Assembly: GCA_902775895.1 (NCBI GenBank)
Contig: CACYNO010000005.1
Coordinates: 36,922-100,921 of the forward strand
DNA length: 64,000 nt
From: an uncultured Lachnospiraceae bacterium
Lineage (GTDB): Bacteria > Bacillota > Clostridia > Lachnospirales > Lachnospiraceae
Reading direction: 5' to 3'
Each line of letters opens with the position of its first letter. Within the stretch, counting starts at the first letter, position 1. This document shows positions 44,393 to 52,931 of the stretch, piece after piece. The position numbers and the translations under genes are program-made. A model generated the notes under the pieces. The model did no database searches. It was given only the letters and a program-made list of their open reading frames with translations, and was not told the DNA's origin.

Positions 44393-46108
44393 ATGAGGGA
44401 GTTCTTTTTTAAAAACAACAAAAAAGAATTTATACTTGCGCCTCTGTTGAAAATGACAGAGGCTGTTTTTGAATTGCTCGTTCCCCTGGTCGTTGCAGGA
44501 ATAATAGATAAAGGTATTGCAAACGGAGACAGGGCATACGTGATAAGAATGACCATTGTGCTGATCATTTTTGCCGTAAGCGGATTTGCGGCAGCTGTGA
44601 CGGCACAATTTTTTGCTGCAAAAGCGGCGGGGGATTGCGCAAAGAACATGCGAAGTGCCCTTTTTTTCCACATTCAAAAACTGTCCTTCAGGGACAGGGA
44701 CAAGTTTGGGGAATCAACACTTCTCACAAGGATAACAGATGATGTGACGCAGGTGGAAACGGGGGTTAACTCCGTGTTGCGTATAGTGCTCAGATCTCCC
44801 GTAGTAGTTATCGGAGCAATGATCATGGCGTTTATCATAAATGTCCAACTTGCGGTCATTTTTGCCGTAATAATACCGGCTGTTTTTTTAACGGTATTTC
44901 TGATAATGAAGGCTACGTCTCCGGGATACAAAAAGACCCAGGAAAAGCTTGATGATCTTACCTTGATAGTGCGTGAGAACCTGACAGGTATGAGGGTGGT
45001 CAGGGCTTTTAACCGTCAGGAAGCGGAAGTAAAGCATTTTTCAAGGGAAAACAAGATTCTTACCGGCATACAGAAGGCTACGGGAATAATTTCTGCCCTT
45101 ATGAATCCTCTGACTTACGCTATCATTAATATCGGGGTGATCATTCTCTTGTATGCAGGAGCTGTAAAGGTTAACGGGGGAAATCTGTCACAGGGAGAGG
45201 TGGTGGCCTTGTATAACTACCTGTCACAGATACTGGTTGAGCTTCTTAAACTTGCCAATCTGGTGGTCGTTATGGGAAAAGCCTTTGCGGGATACAGGCG
45301 AGCAAAGGAGATAATAAGCACAAAACCATCCATTTCAGATGCGGGATTTGACCCTGCAAGTTTTGGGAAGGGCAGGAGCGTGGAGTTTGAAAATGTTTCC
45401 TACAGTTATGGAGATGCGTCTGAAAACGCTCTTGAAAGCATTACGTTTACCGCACATTCCGGTGAGCATATAGGTATCATAGGAGGTACTGCATCAGGTA
45501 AATCGACTTTAGTAAACATGATCCCACGTATCCTGGATGTAAGACACGGAGTTGTCAAGGTAGACGGGGTTGATGTCAGGGAATATAGTCTGCGGAATCT
45601 CAGGGAGAAGATAGGTATAGTGCCTCAGAAGGCCCTTTTGTTTAAAGGAACCATCAGGGAAAATGTCCTGTACGGAAAAAGTGATGCCACCGATGACGAG
45701 GTCTGGGAGGCCTTAAGGCTTGCAAAGGCAGATGACTTTGTCAGGGAAAAGGACGGGGGACTGGACTTTATGGTGGAGCGTTCAGGAGTAAACCTGTCCG
45801 GTGGACAAAGACAGAGGATATCCATTGCAAGGGCCCTTATCAGACGTCCCAGGATACTTATTCTGGATGACAGCGCATCGGCGCTTGATAAAGCCACGGA
45901 AAGCAAGCTCAGAAAAGAAATTTTTAACCTGGACTACAACCCGATAGTATTTACGGTAAGCCAGAGAGTATCATCCGTTATGAATGCGGATAAGATAATA
46001 GTGATGGATGAAGGTCGTATAAGCGGCATAGGCACCCACGATGAGATGAAAGCAGCTAACAGTATCTACGGAGAGATATGTAAGACTCAGTTAAGGGAAC
46101 AAGGTTAA
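44393..46108 (+). CDS. ABC exporter subunit 1 (degenerate ATP site)
   Basis: 571 residues: six-helix exporter domain, then an ATPase domain from about residue 330. Walker A is GGTASGKST, signature NLSGGQRQR, and Walker B LILDDSASALD, where the usual catalytic Glu after Asp is also Asp. That change marks the non-catalytic half of heterodimeric exporters such as TM287/288 and BmrCD. Its partner gene begins at the base where this one ends (AATGG overlap). Multidrug, lipid or peptide export are all possible. Confidence 0.85.
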   Translation: MREFFFKNNKKEFILAPLLKMTEAVFELLVPLVVAGIIDKGIANGDRAYVIRMTIVLIIFAVSGFAAAVTAQFFAAKAAGDCAKNMRSALFFHIQKLSFRDRDKFGESTLLTRITDDVTQVETGVNSVLRIVLRSPVVVIGAMIMAFIINVQLAVIFAVIIPAVFLTVFLIMKATSPGYKKTQEKLDDLTLIVRENLTGMRVVRAFNRQEAEVKHFSRENKILTGIQKATGIISALMNPLTYAIINIGVIILLYAGAVKVNGGNLSQGEVVALYNYLSQILVELLKLANLVVVMGKAFAGYRRAKEIISTKPSISDAGFDPASFGKGRSVEFENVSYSYGDASENALESITFTAHSGEHIGIIGGTASGKSTLVNMIPRILDVRHGVVKVDGVDVREYSLRNLREKIGIVPQKALLFKGTIRENVLYGKSDATDDEVWEALRLAKADDFVREKDGGLDFMVERSGVNLSGGQRQRISIARALIRRPRILILDDSASALDKATESKLRKEIFNLDYNPIVFTVSQRVSSVMNADKIIVMDEGRISGIGTHDEMKAANSIYGEICKTQLREQG

Positions 46109-47832
46109 TGGGAAGAAAGAAGACAGTAAAAAGAATATTCTCCTATACCCGAAGCTTTAAGGGTTATTTTTTGCTGTCTGTTATCCTGTCGGCAGTATAT
46201 GTTATATCTATTCTCTTTATTCCCATACTTGCCGGAAAAGCCATAGACCTTTTGACAGGAAAAGGACAGGTTGATATTGAGGGGATAAAGACGTACATTT
46301 CCGTGATAGGTTTTCTGACGGCAGTAGTTGCGGTATCAAGATATTTTACAGATGTCACGGATAACTATCTTTCCTTTTCGTTTATGAAAGCGTTAAGAAA
46401 AAATGCCATGAAGAAGATAAACAGGTTACCCGCATTATTTCTTGATAAGACGGCTTACGGAGAGATAGTGAGTCGCATAGTGTCCGATACCCAGCAGGCC
46501 GGAGACGGGGTGATGCTGGCGCTGAACCAGGGCATAAGCGGTGTTTTTACCCTGGCGGGTACAGTTGTTTTCATGTTCATAGTCAACTGGAAGATGACTT
46601 TTATCGTTTTGGTGTCCACGCCCCTTGCTCTTTTGATCTCGTGGTTCATATCAAAATACAGCTACAGGATGTTCAGGAAAAGCAATGATCTCAGAGGGGA
46701 AGTTGCGTCATTTTTTGAGGAATCATTGAACGGTGAGGATATTATCCAGGCATTCGGAATGCAGGATAAAAAAGAAAAAGACCTTAAAGAGTTAAATGAA
46801 AAGTATGCAGGAGCTGATAAAAAGGCGCTCTTTTTTTCATCGCTTCCAAATCCCGGGACAAGGTTCGTATATGCGCTGATATATGCAGGACTTGTGCTGG
46901 GCGGGGCTTTTCTTGTGATGGACGGTCAGATAACAGTGGGGCTTTTGGCAAGTTTCCTGAGTTATGCAACACAATTTACCAAGCCGTTTAATGAGATCAC
47001 CGATGTAGCGTCAAGGGTGCAAAATGCCATTGCCTGTGCCGGCAGGGTATTTGAATTTCTGGATGAACCGGAAGAAACGCCGGATACACCCGGCGATAAA
47101 AAGAAAATATCGGAATACATTGTGGAATTTGAAAACGTATCATTTTCATACGATAAGACTGATCCAGTTATAAAAAACTTTAATCTGAAAGTAAGACATG
47201 GAGAAAAAATTGCAATAGTAGGTCCTACCGGGTGCGGAAAGACCACGCTTATGAATCTTTTGATGAGATTTTATGACACGGATTCCGGAAGCATACTTGT
47301 CGACGGAAAAGATATACGTGATTACGGCAGAAAGGGCTTAAGACAAAGATTCGGCATGGTGCTGCAGGATACCTGGATAAAAAGCGCAACTGTCAGGGAG
47401 AATATCGCCTTTGGAAAAAATGATGCCACTGATCAGGACATATATGAAGCTGCCCGTATGGCGCTTGCAGACGGCTTTATAAAAAAGCTGCCGAAAGGGT
47501 ATGATACTTTTCTCGGGGAAGGTGATGACAGGCTTTCCCAGGGTCAGAAACAGCTTATTTCAATAGCCAGGGTATTTCTTTCAAAACCTGAGATACTTAT
47601 CCTTGACGAGGCTACGTCTTCGATTGATACAAGAACGGAGATAAAGGTTCAGGAAGCCTTTGATAAGCTAATGAATAACAGAACAAGCATCGTAGTTGCT
47701 CACAGGCTGTCTACAGTGGAAAACGCAGACAGGATAATCGTTATGGATAAAGGCAGGATAGTGGAAGAGGGCAGTCATAAACAGCTCCTGGAAACAGGCG
47801 GTTTTTACCATAGTCTGTATAACAGTATGTAA
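46108..47832 (+). CDS. ABC exporter subunit 2
   Basis: 574 residues with the same fold as the gene before it. Walker A GPTGCGKTT, a signature RLSQGQKQ in place of LSGGQ, and Walker B LILDEATSSID with the catalytic Glu. One orthodox and one degenerate subunit in a coupled pair indicate a heterodimeric exporter. Starts at 46108 with a one-base overlap. Confidence 0.88.
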   Translation: MGRKKTVKRIFSYTRSFKGYFLLSVILSAVYVISILFIPILAGKAIDLLTGKGQVDIEGIKTYISVIGFLTAVVAVSRYFTDVTDNYLSFSFMKALRKNAMKKINRLPALFLDKTAYGEIVSRIVSDTQQAGDGVMLALNQGISGVFTLAGTVVFMFIVNWKMTFIVLVSTPLALLISWFISKYSYRMFRKSNDLRGEVASFFEESLNGEDIIQAFGMQDKKEKDLKELNEKYAGADKKALFFSSLPNPGTRFVYALIYAGLVLGGAFLVMDGQITVGLLASFLSYATQFTKPFNEITDVASRVQNAIACAGRVFEFLDEPEETPDTPGDKKKISEYIVEFENVSFSYDKTDPVIKNFNLKVRHGEKIAIVGPTGCGKTTLMNLLMRFYDTDSGSILVDGKDIRDYGRKGLRQRFGMVLQDTWIKSATVRENIAFGKNDATDQDIYEAARMALADGFIKKLPKGYDTFLGEGDDRLSQGQKQLISIARVFLSKPEILILDEATSSIDTRTEIKVQEAFDKLMNNRTSIVVAHRLSTVENADRIIVMDKGRIVEEGSHKQLLETGGFYHSLYNSM

Positions 47833-47853
47833 AAGAATGATATAATCAACCGT

Positions 47854-48966
47854 ATGAAAAAAAATGTGCTCACATCATTCATAAAAAAGAACATGGTCAT
47901 GTGTATAGCCCTTGCGGCGGCGATCATCACTTCAATCATTGTTCCGCCGGATAAAGAGTATCTGGGGTATTTTGATCTTAAGACGCTGACCTGTCTTTTT
48001 TGTGTGCTTGCGGTGGTATGTGCATTAAAAAATATCAACTTCTTTTTTATGATAGCAAGAAAGGTAGTTGCTCTTACGGGGAATGCCAGGATAAGTATAC
48101 TGGCTCTTGTCTATATTACTTTTATAGGCTCCATGCTTATTGCAAATGACATGGCGCTTCTAACCTTTCTGCCTCTGGGATATATCGTACTTACTACTAC
48201 GGGCAAAGAAAAGTACATGGCGTTTACTTTTATCATGCAGAATATTTCTGCGAATCTCGGCGGAATGCTCACGCCCTTCGGGAATCCCCAGAATCTTTTC
48301 CTGTACACGAAGTTCGAAATACCCACGGGCGAGTTCGTGAGCATCATGTTCCTGCCATTTATCATATCCATTGCTATGATAACTTTATGCTGCATCATCT
48401 TTGTTAAGCCCGAAAAGCTGGAGTTTAAGGATGAAAAGATAAGCATGAGTACGGGCAGGGTCATCCTTTATCTCTGTCTTTTCGCCCTGGCGATAATAAT
48501 CGTTTTCAGGGGAATACCATATTGGATAGGACTTATCATTATCCCCGGAGTGCTGATATTTGCCGACAGAAAAGCTTTGAAAAACGTTGATTATCCACTG
48601 CTCCTCACCTTTGTTTTCTTTTTTATATTTGCAGGGAACATGTCCAGAATGGATGTGGTAAGAGACGGGCTGTCATCGCTGCTTAATGTGAATACGCTTC
48701 TTGTGAGCACCCTTTCCTGCCAGTGTATCAGCAACGTGCCGTCGGCCATACTTTTGTCCCAGTTTACGGACAATTACCGCCAGCTCCTTATAGGAGTGAA
48801 TATTGGCGGAACAGGGACGCTTATCGCGTCCCTGGCAAGTCTTATTACATTTCGTGAATATGTTAGTCATAATCCCGGTCGTACGGGCTATTACATAAAG
48901 AAGTTTTCAATTTTTAACTTTTCGTTTTTAGGAATTCTGCTGGGGATCATGCTTCTTGTGAACTGA
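47854..48966 (+). CDS. SLC13/CitM-like ion transporter
   Basis: 370 residues with about ten helices. It has the ion-transporter pattern MLIANDMALLTFLPLGYIVL near residue 90, FGNPQNLFLYT near 147, and QCISNVPSAILLSQFT near 290. These resemble the ArsB/NhaD/CitM group, though it is shorter than most and the substrate is unclear. There is no ribosome binding site: a TATAAT lies only about nine bases before the ATG, so the mRNA may be leaderless or translation coupled to the exporter gene 21 bases upstream. Confidence 0.7.
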   Translation: MKKNVLTSFIKKNMVMCIALAAAIITSIIVPPDKEYLGYFDLKTLTCLFCVLAVVCALKNINFFFMIARKVVALTGNARISILALVYITFIGSMLIANDMALLTFLPLGYIVLTTTGKEKYMAFTFIMQNISANLGGMLTPFGNPQNLFLYTKFEIPTGEFVSIMFLPFIISIAMITLCCIIFVKPEKLEFKDEKISMSTGRVILYLCLFALAIIIVFRGIPYWIGLIIIPGVLIFADRKALKNVDYPLLLTFVFFFIFAGNMSRMDVVRDGLSSLLNVNTLLVSTLSCQCISNVPSAILLSQFTDNYRQLLIGVNIGGTGTLIASLASLITFREYVSHNPGRTGYYIKKFSIFNFSFLGILLGIMLLVN

Positions 48967-48979
48967 ACAGATTGTCAAG

Positions 48980-49061
48980 GATTGTCAAGGGGACGGTTCT
49001 ACTGACAACCCGATTGTCGAAGAAAAATCGGGTTGTCAGTAGAACCGTCCCCTTGACAATC
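48980..49061. terminator. Giant perfect hairpin built from the GGGGACGGTTCT repeat
   Basis: Two perfect 36-bp arms (48980-49015 and 49026-49061) surround a ten-base loop. Each arm holds the GGGGACGGTTCT core found in the repeats at 1136 and 3373. An extra partial arm, ATTGTCAAGG, precedes it. It lies between convergent genes and may act as their shared terminator. Confidence 0.75.
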
Positions 49062-49068
49062 TTATTAT

Positions 49069-50640
49069 CTATATTTTTTTGCTTTCGTCATTGATGGAGC
49101 GGGGATCGTCCTTGAAGTCCGGACTTTCCATGCGCCCGCCCGGTTTTTGGCCGGAATTTCCTCCGGGCATCATAAATCCATGCATTCCTTCACCGTATAT
49201 AATATCTGTCATGGTTACCTCAGTGGAGGTATCCCCGGCTGTTACGGTGTACGTATTTCCCTTGGTGATCTCCGGAGCACTTATGACTACGCTGTTATAA
49301 GCTTTCGGAGGTGTGTAGGATGCTATTACATTCCCCTGTTCATCCATTATCTCCACAGTTGAATCCGCCGGCTGGTTGTCAACGGTCAAAAGGATAGACC
49401 CCTGGCGTGACTCATTCCCCATGTTCTGTGCCATGCCGCTCATGCCGGTGGCAACAAGGACACCTCCGGTGATCTTTGCGTTGCCGTCGTAGTCCAGCAC
49501 GGAGTTGCCGTCGTTAGTTGCACCCGAAGCGTAAGTTTCTCCGCCGCTGATGATGATATCCCCGTTGGAATCAAGAGCGTCACCTGCGGAATCAAGAGAG
49601 GTCTTGCCGTCTGATATCCTAAGCGCATTCATTGCATTAACGGCATCATCACTTGCGGTGATATTTGTCGTTCCCCCCGCAATGTTGACATCATTGGCTT
49701 CATATCCCTCAAAGCAGTTTGTGACATCTATGTTCCCACCTGTGATCAGTATCTCAGGCTCTGCATGAATAGCGTCATCATACGCATCTATATTTATATT
49801 TCCCTCTTTTATATATACGAACCCCAAAGATGTATCTTCCCCGTTTTCCGAATGGATACCATCGCCCCCTGCTTTTATCGTGATATCCCCTCCGGCTATC
49901 CTTACGCTGTCTTTGCCCTGGATAGCCGTATCTGCGGATTCCACATTCAAACCACCGTCGGTTATCTTTACACTGTCTTTTGAAACGATACCGTGGCCGG
50001 ACTTGGATGTGACATTTAAAGTGCCCTTACCGTTAAATGTAATGGTGTCTTTTCCAAAGATGGCACCGTCCACATTGCTGTCATCGGTCTGTGTATACGT
50101 TCCTCCGTTTGAAACGGTGTTCTTGGTGCCTTCAGCTGTGGTAATAAATACCTTGTCTGCATTTTTTACATAGATACCTGCGTAAGTATCGGAATTGATA
50201 ACTGCATTGTTTAAAACTATCTGAATCTTATCCGTATCAGCCCCCTCGACTTTTACGGTGCCGTTATCCAGAGCCCCTGTTAATATGTAAATTCCCTCTT
50301 TTGATATCGTGACATTGCTTCCGTCAATGCTGACTCCGTCCCCATCGGAGCTTGCAGAAGTACCGTTTAAAGTAATGTTTACAGCTGAAGAAGTATCATA
50401 ATCGGATCTTAAATCCCTGTCGGTAAACATATTTGCAACATCAATAGTGCTCCCCTCAACAGTATTGACATTAGATCGTTCTGATTTATCGGTTGCAGTT
50501 TCTGAGGCTTGTGTGCTTTCCTCCGAAGTACTTGTGACAGGCTCTTTTGTATCAGCCGTCGATCCGCCGAAACAACCCGTAAGCATAAATGCTGCGGCAA
50601 CGGCGGGAATTCCTGCCGATATTAAAAGTTTCTTTTTCAT
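49069..50640 (-). CDS. Cthe_2159-like carbohydrate-binding lipoprotein
   Basis: 523 residues, read leftwards. A signal peptide ends in lipobox LTGC. From about residue 80 a right-handed parallel beta-helix repeat runs to about 390, with ladders such as ITISGGDI and VRIAGGDITIKAGGDGIHSENG. A C-terminal domain follows with GVLVATGMSGMAQ and a Gly/Met/Pro-rich end. This matches the Cthe_2159 (DUF4353) family, reported to bind plant cell-wall polymers. It lies 17 bases after a DUF4956 gene, which follows a VTC-domain gene; these three families often travel together. Confidence 0.8.
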   Translation of the reverse strand: MKKKLLISAGIPAVAAAFMLTGCFGGSTADTKEPVTSTSEESTQASETATDKSERSNVNTVEGSTIDVANMFTDRDLRSDYDTSSAVNITLNGTSASSDGDGVSIDGSNVTISKEGIYILTGALDNGTVKVEGADTDKIQIVLNNAVINSDTYAGIYVKNADKVFITTAEGTKNTVSNGGTYTQTDDSNVDGAIFGKDTITFNGKGTLNVTSKSGHGIVSKDSVKITDGGLNVESADTAIQGKDSVRIAGGDITIKAGGDGIHSENGEDTSLGFVYIKEGNINIDAYDDAIHAEPEILITGGNIDVTNCFEGYEANDVNIAGGTTNITASDDAVNAMNALRISDGKTSLDSAGDALDSNGDIIISGGETYASGATNDGNSVLDYDGNAKITGGVLVATGMSGMAQNMGNESRQGSILLTVDNQPADSTVEIMDEQGNVIASYTPPKAYNSVVISAPEITKGNTYTVTAGDTSTEVTMTDIIYGEGMHGFMMPGGNSGQKPGGRMESPDFKDDPRSINDESKKI

Positions 50641-50656
50641 TTTTTATTATTCTCCT

Positions 50657-51337
50657 TTATAGTTCGGCTTTAACGTTGTCAGTCTTGTTGACCGATATCT
50701 CAAGATTTCCGTTTCTTTCTCTGATCTCATCTATCATCGTTTTTTCATTCATCGCCTTTTTTAAAACAATATCGTAGGAAAGCTTGAAAAGGCTTCCTAT
50801 ATTAGTGGTCTTTACCCTTATAAGTTCATGTCTGCTTGTGTTCTTTTCAAAAATATCATCGAAGACATGTGTGTAATCCAAAGTTTCCGGGATGGTCACG
50901 GTAAGTGTTTTTTTAAGTCCTGTTTTTCCCGCATCGAAATTAATGAAGGAAAAAATGATAAAGGCTATGCTTACGACAGCGGCAAATATCGCGGCAAAAA
51001 GTAGATATCCCATTCCGCATATAAGCCCCGCACCCATGGCAAGAAAGATCGCTCCTATTTCCTTTGCTGAGCCCTGCGCCGATCTGAACCGTACAAGGGA
51101 AAAAGCTCCTGCCACTGCGACACCAGCGCCTATATTACCGTTTACCAGCATTATCACGACGCAAACCACTGCGGGAAGCAGTGCGAGAGTAGCAAGAAAA
51201 CTTTTTGAGGATTCACTGTGTCGCGAATACATAAATGTGATAAAGATACCTATTGCAAGCGCCGTGCCAAGACACGCCATGAAGTTCACTATTGATATGG
51301 TGGCAAGTGAACCGAAGATGCTGTTAAATACTTCCAA
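50657..51337 (-). CDS. DUF4956 membrane protein
   Basis: 226 residues with four helices in the first 140 residues, including the block GNIGAGVAVAGAFSLVRFRSAQGSAKEIGAIFLAMGAGL, which is diagnostic for DUF4956. The C-terminal part is a soluble domain (KKTLTVTIPETLDYTHVFDDIFEK). Its start overlaps the end of the VTC gene by 14 bases, so the pair is translationally coupled. The function is unknown; the neighbouring polyphosphate-polymerase-like domain suggests polymer synthesis or envelope attachment. Confidence 0.8.
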   Translation of the reverse strand: MEVFNSIFGSLATISIVNFMACLGTALAIGIFITFMYSRHSESSKSFLATLALLPAVVCVVIMLVNGNIGAGVAVAGAFSLVRFRSAQGSAKEIGAIFLAMGAGLICGMGYLLFAAIFAAVVSIAFIIFSFINFDAGKTGLKKTLTVTIPETLDYTHVFDDIFEKNTSRHELIRVKTTNIGSLFKLSYDIVLKKAMNEKTMIDEIRERNGNLEISVNKTDNVKAEL

Positions 51338-52070
51338 TTTTTATCACTCCCTTCTCTAACATATCTTTGTAAGCATTTCCGTATTTTGAAAAAGATGCTT
51401 TAAAAATCTGTTTGTCGGACAAAAACCGGCTGAGCCACAATGGCATGCCTCCCACAAGTTTTATTTCCATTATGGTTTTGTCAGGATCAAGAAGCAGTTC
51501 TCCTCCGGGTTCATATTCCAGGGAAAGATCCGTGGTCCGGTAGCGTATATTCGTATCAAATGTGATACGGAAGTCTTTGTCTTCTTTATCGAAATAAGCC
51601 TGTCTGTCATAAGACAGAAATACTACGGGTCTGAGTGTTTTATAAATATCCCTGAAATATTTGATCTCTTTTGCTATCTGCTTATCCGACGGTTTGGATT
51701 CCGGATTGTCAAATTCATCCTCCGGAAGTTCCGAGCCGGATAAAAAGTTTAAAGCATCTCTTTGCGGTACGATGATCCTTCTTTTAAAAACCGTTTTTTT
51801 GCACTTTTTTTTCAATTCCACATACACCGGCTCATCAAGTGAAGAAGAAGTGTAACTTCGAACCCTCAGCTTTTCCTTATACACCGGCTTTTCAATGGAA
51901 CGCCGTGCAAGGATAAAGGACTCAGTATCGTAGTAGATATTCCGTATGGTTGATCGTCCGTGAGGATCTTTTACCATTCTGTTTTTCATAAGTTCTAACA
52001 ACTCGTCTCTTTGTGAAAGAGTAAGAAGGTATTTGATCTCCACTCTTGAGAATATGTTTTTATCAGCCAT
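51324..52070 (-). CDS. VTC-domain protein (polyphosphate-polymerase fold)
   Basis: 248 residues. It has the VTC tunnel pattern: RVEIKYLLT, RNIYYDTE, KEKLRVRSYT, VYVELKKKCKKTVFKRR, FLSYDRQAYF, RITFDTNIRYR, IMEIKLVGGMPLW. The conserved Lys, Arg and Glu residues are those that bind nucleotide and growing polyphosphate in yeast Vtc4. It is cytosolic and the first gene of a leftward three-gene operon. Real polyphosphate synthesis is not proven for the bacterial homologues. Confidence 0.82.
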   Translation of the reverse strand: MADKNIFSRVEIKYLLTLSQRDELLELMKNRMVKDPHGRSTIRNIYYDTESFILARRSIEKPVYKEKLRVRSYTSSSLDEPVYVELKKKCKKTVFKRRIIVPQRDALNFLSGSELPEDEFDNPESKPSDKQIAKEIKYFRDIYKTLRPVVFLSYDRQAYFDKEDKDFRITFDTNIRYRTTDLSLEYEPGGELLLDPDKTIMEIKLVGGMPLWLSRFLSDKQIFKASFSKYGNAYKDMLEKGVIKIGSI

Positions 52071-52244
52071 ATGCCCACCTCCGTTTTTGTTGAGACAAGT
52101 ATATTTTTGTTAACTTAAACGAAACTTAAAAAACATGATCTTTTTTGTGAAAAAAAAGTATTTTCATTTGTTATAATCTTTTTATAGTTGAGTTAAGGTA
52201 CGTCGGATAACATATAAAATAATGATCAACGAAAGGATGAGAGT

Positions 52245-52916
52245 ATGCGACTTCTTTTTGCTGAGGACGAAGAGTCTCTTTCAAGAGCGGTTTGTACTGT
52301 TCTGAAAAAAAATAATTACGAGGTTGATCCCGTGTACAACGGAAAGGATGCATTAGACTATCTTGAGGCAGGGGATTATGACGGAGCAATACTTGACATC
52401 ATGATGCCTGAGATGGACGGTATAAGTGTATTAAAAAAAATACGTGAACAGGGAAAGGATATCCCGATAATCATGCTTACCGCAAAAGGAGAAGTGGACG
52501 ATAAGGTTCTGGGGTTAGATGCAGGAGCTAATGACTATCTTGCCAAGCCTTTCGATATGAAAGAACTCCTTGCAAGGCTCCGGGCTCTTCTGAGGGTTAA
52601 TACAAGCCAGACTACTTCAAAGCTTTCCTTTGGTGACATAGCACTTGACCAGACCACATTTGAACTGTCTACGTCAAACGGCTCCCATAAACTAACCAAT
52701 AAAGAATACCAGATGATGGAAATGCTCATTTCAAATCCGCATCAGATTTTTTCGGCTGAATCCTTTCTGGAAAAGATATGGGGATATGAATCGGATGCGG
52801 ATATCAATGTAGTGTGGGTCTACATATCATATTTAAGAAAAAAGCTCGCATCTTTAGGATCAAAGGTGGTCATAAAGGTCACGCGAAATGTGGGGTACTC
52901 CTTAGAAGAAACGTAA
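52245..52916 (+). CDS. OmpR-family response regulator
   Basis: 223 residues. The receiver domain has acidic EDE at 7-9, phospho-acceptor Asp51 in ILDIMMPEMDG, and Lys in MLTAKGE. The C-terminal winged helix includes LTNKEYQMMEMLISNPHQIFSAESF. It is divergent from the VTC/DUF4956/lipoprotein operon, with 174 bases between their starts, so that operon is a likely target. The sensor kinase follows in 15 bases. Confidence 0.9.
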   Translation: MRLLFAEDEESLSRAVCTVLKKNNYEVDPVYNGKDALDYLEAGDYDGAILDIMMPEMDGISVLKKIREQGKDIPIIMLTAKGEVDDKVLGLDAGANDYLAKPFDMKELLARLRALLRVNTSQTTSKLSFGDIALDQTTFELSTSNGSHKLTNKEYQMMEMLISNPHQIFSAESFLEKIWGYESDADINVVWVYISYLRKKLASLGSKVVIKVTRNVGYSLEET

Positions 52917-52931
52917 AAATGGTGACACGAG

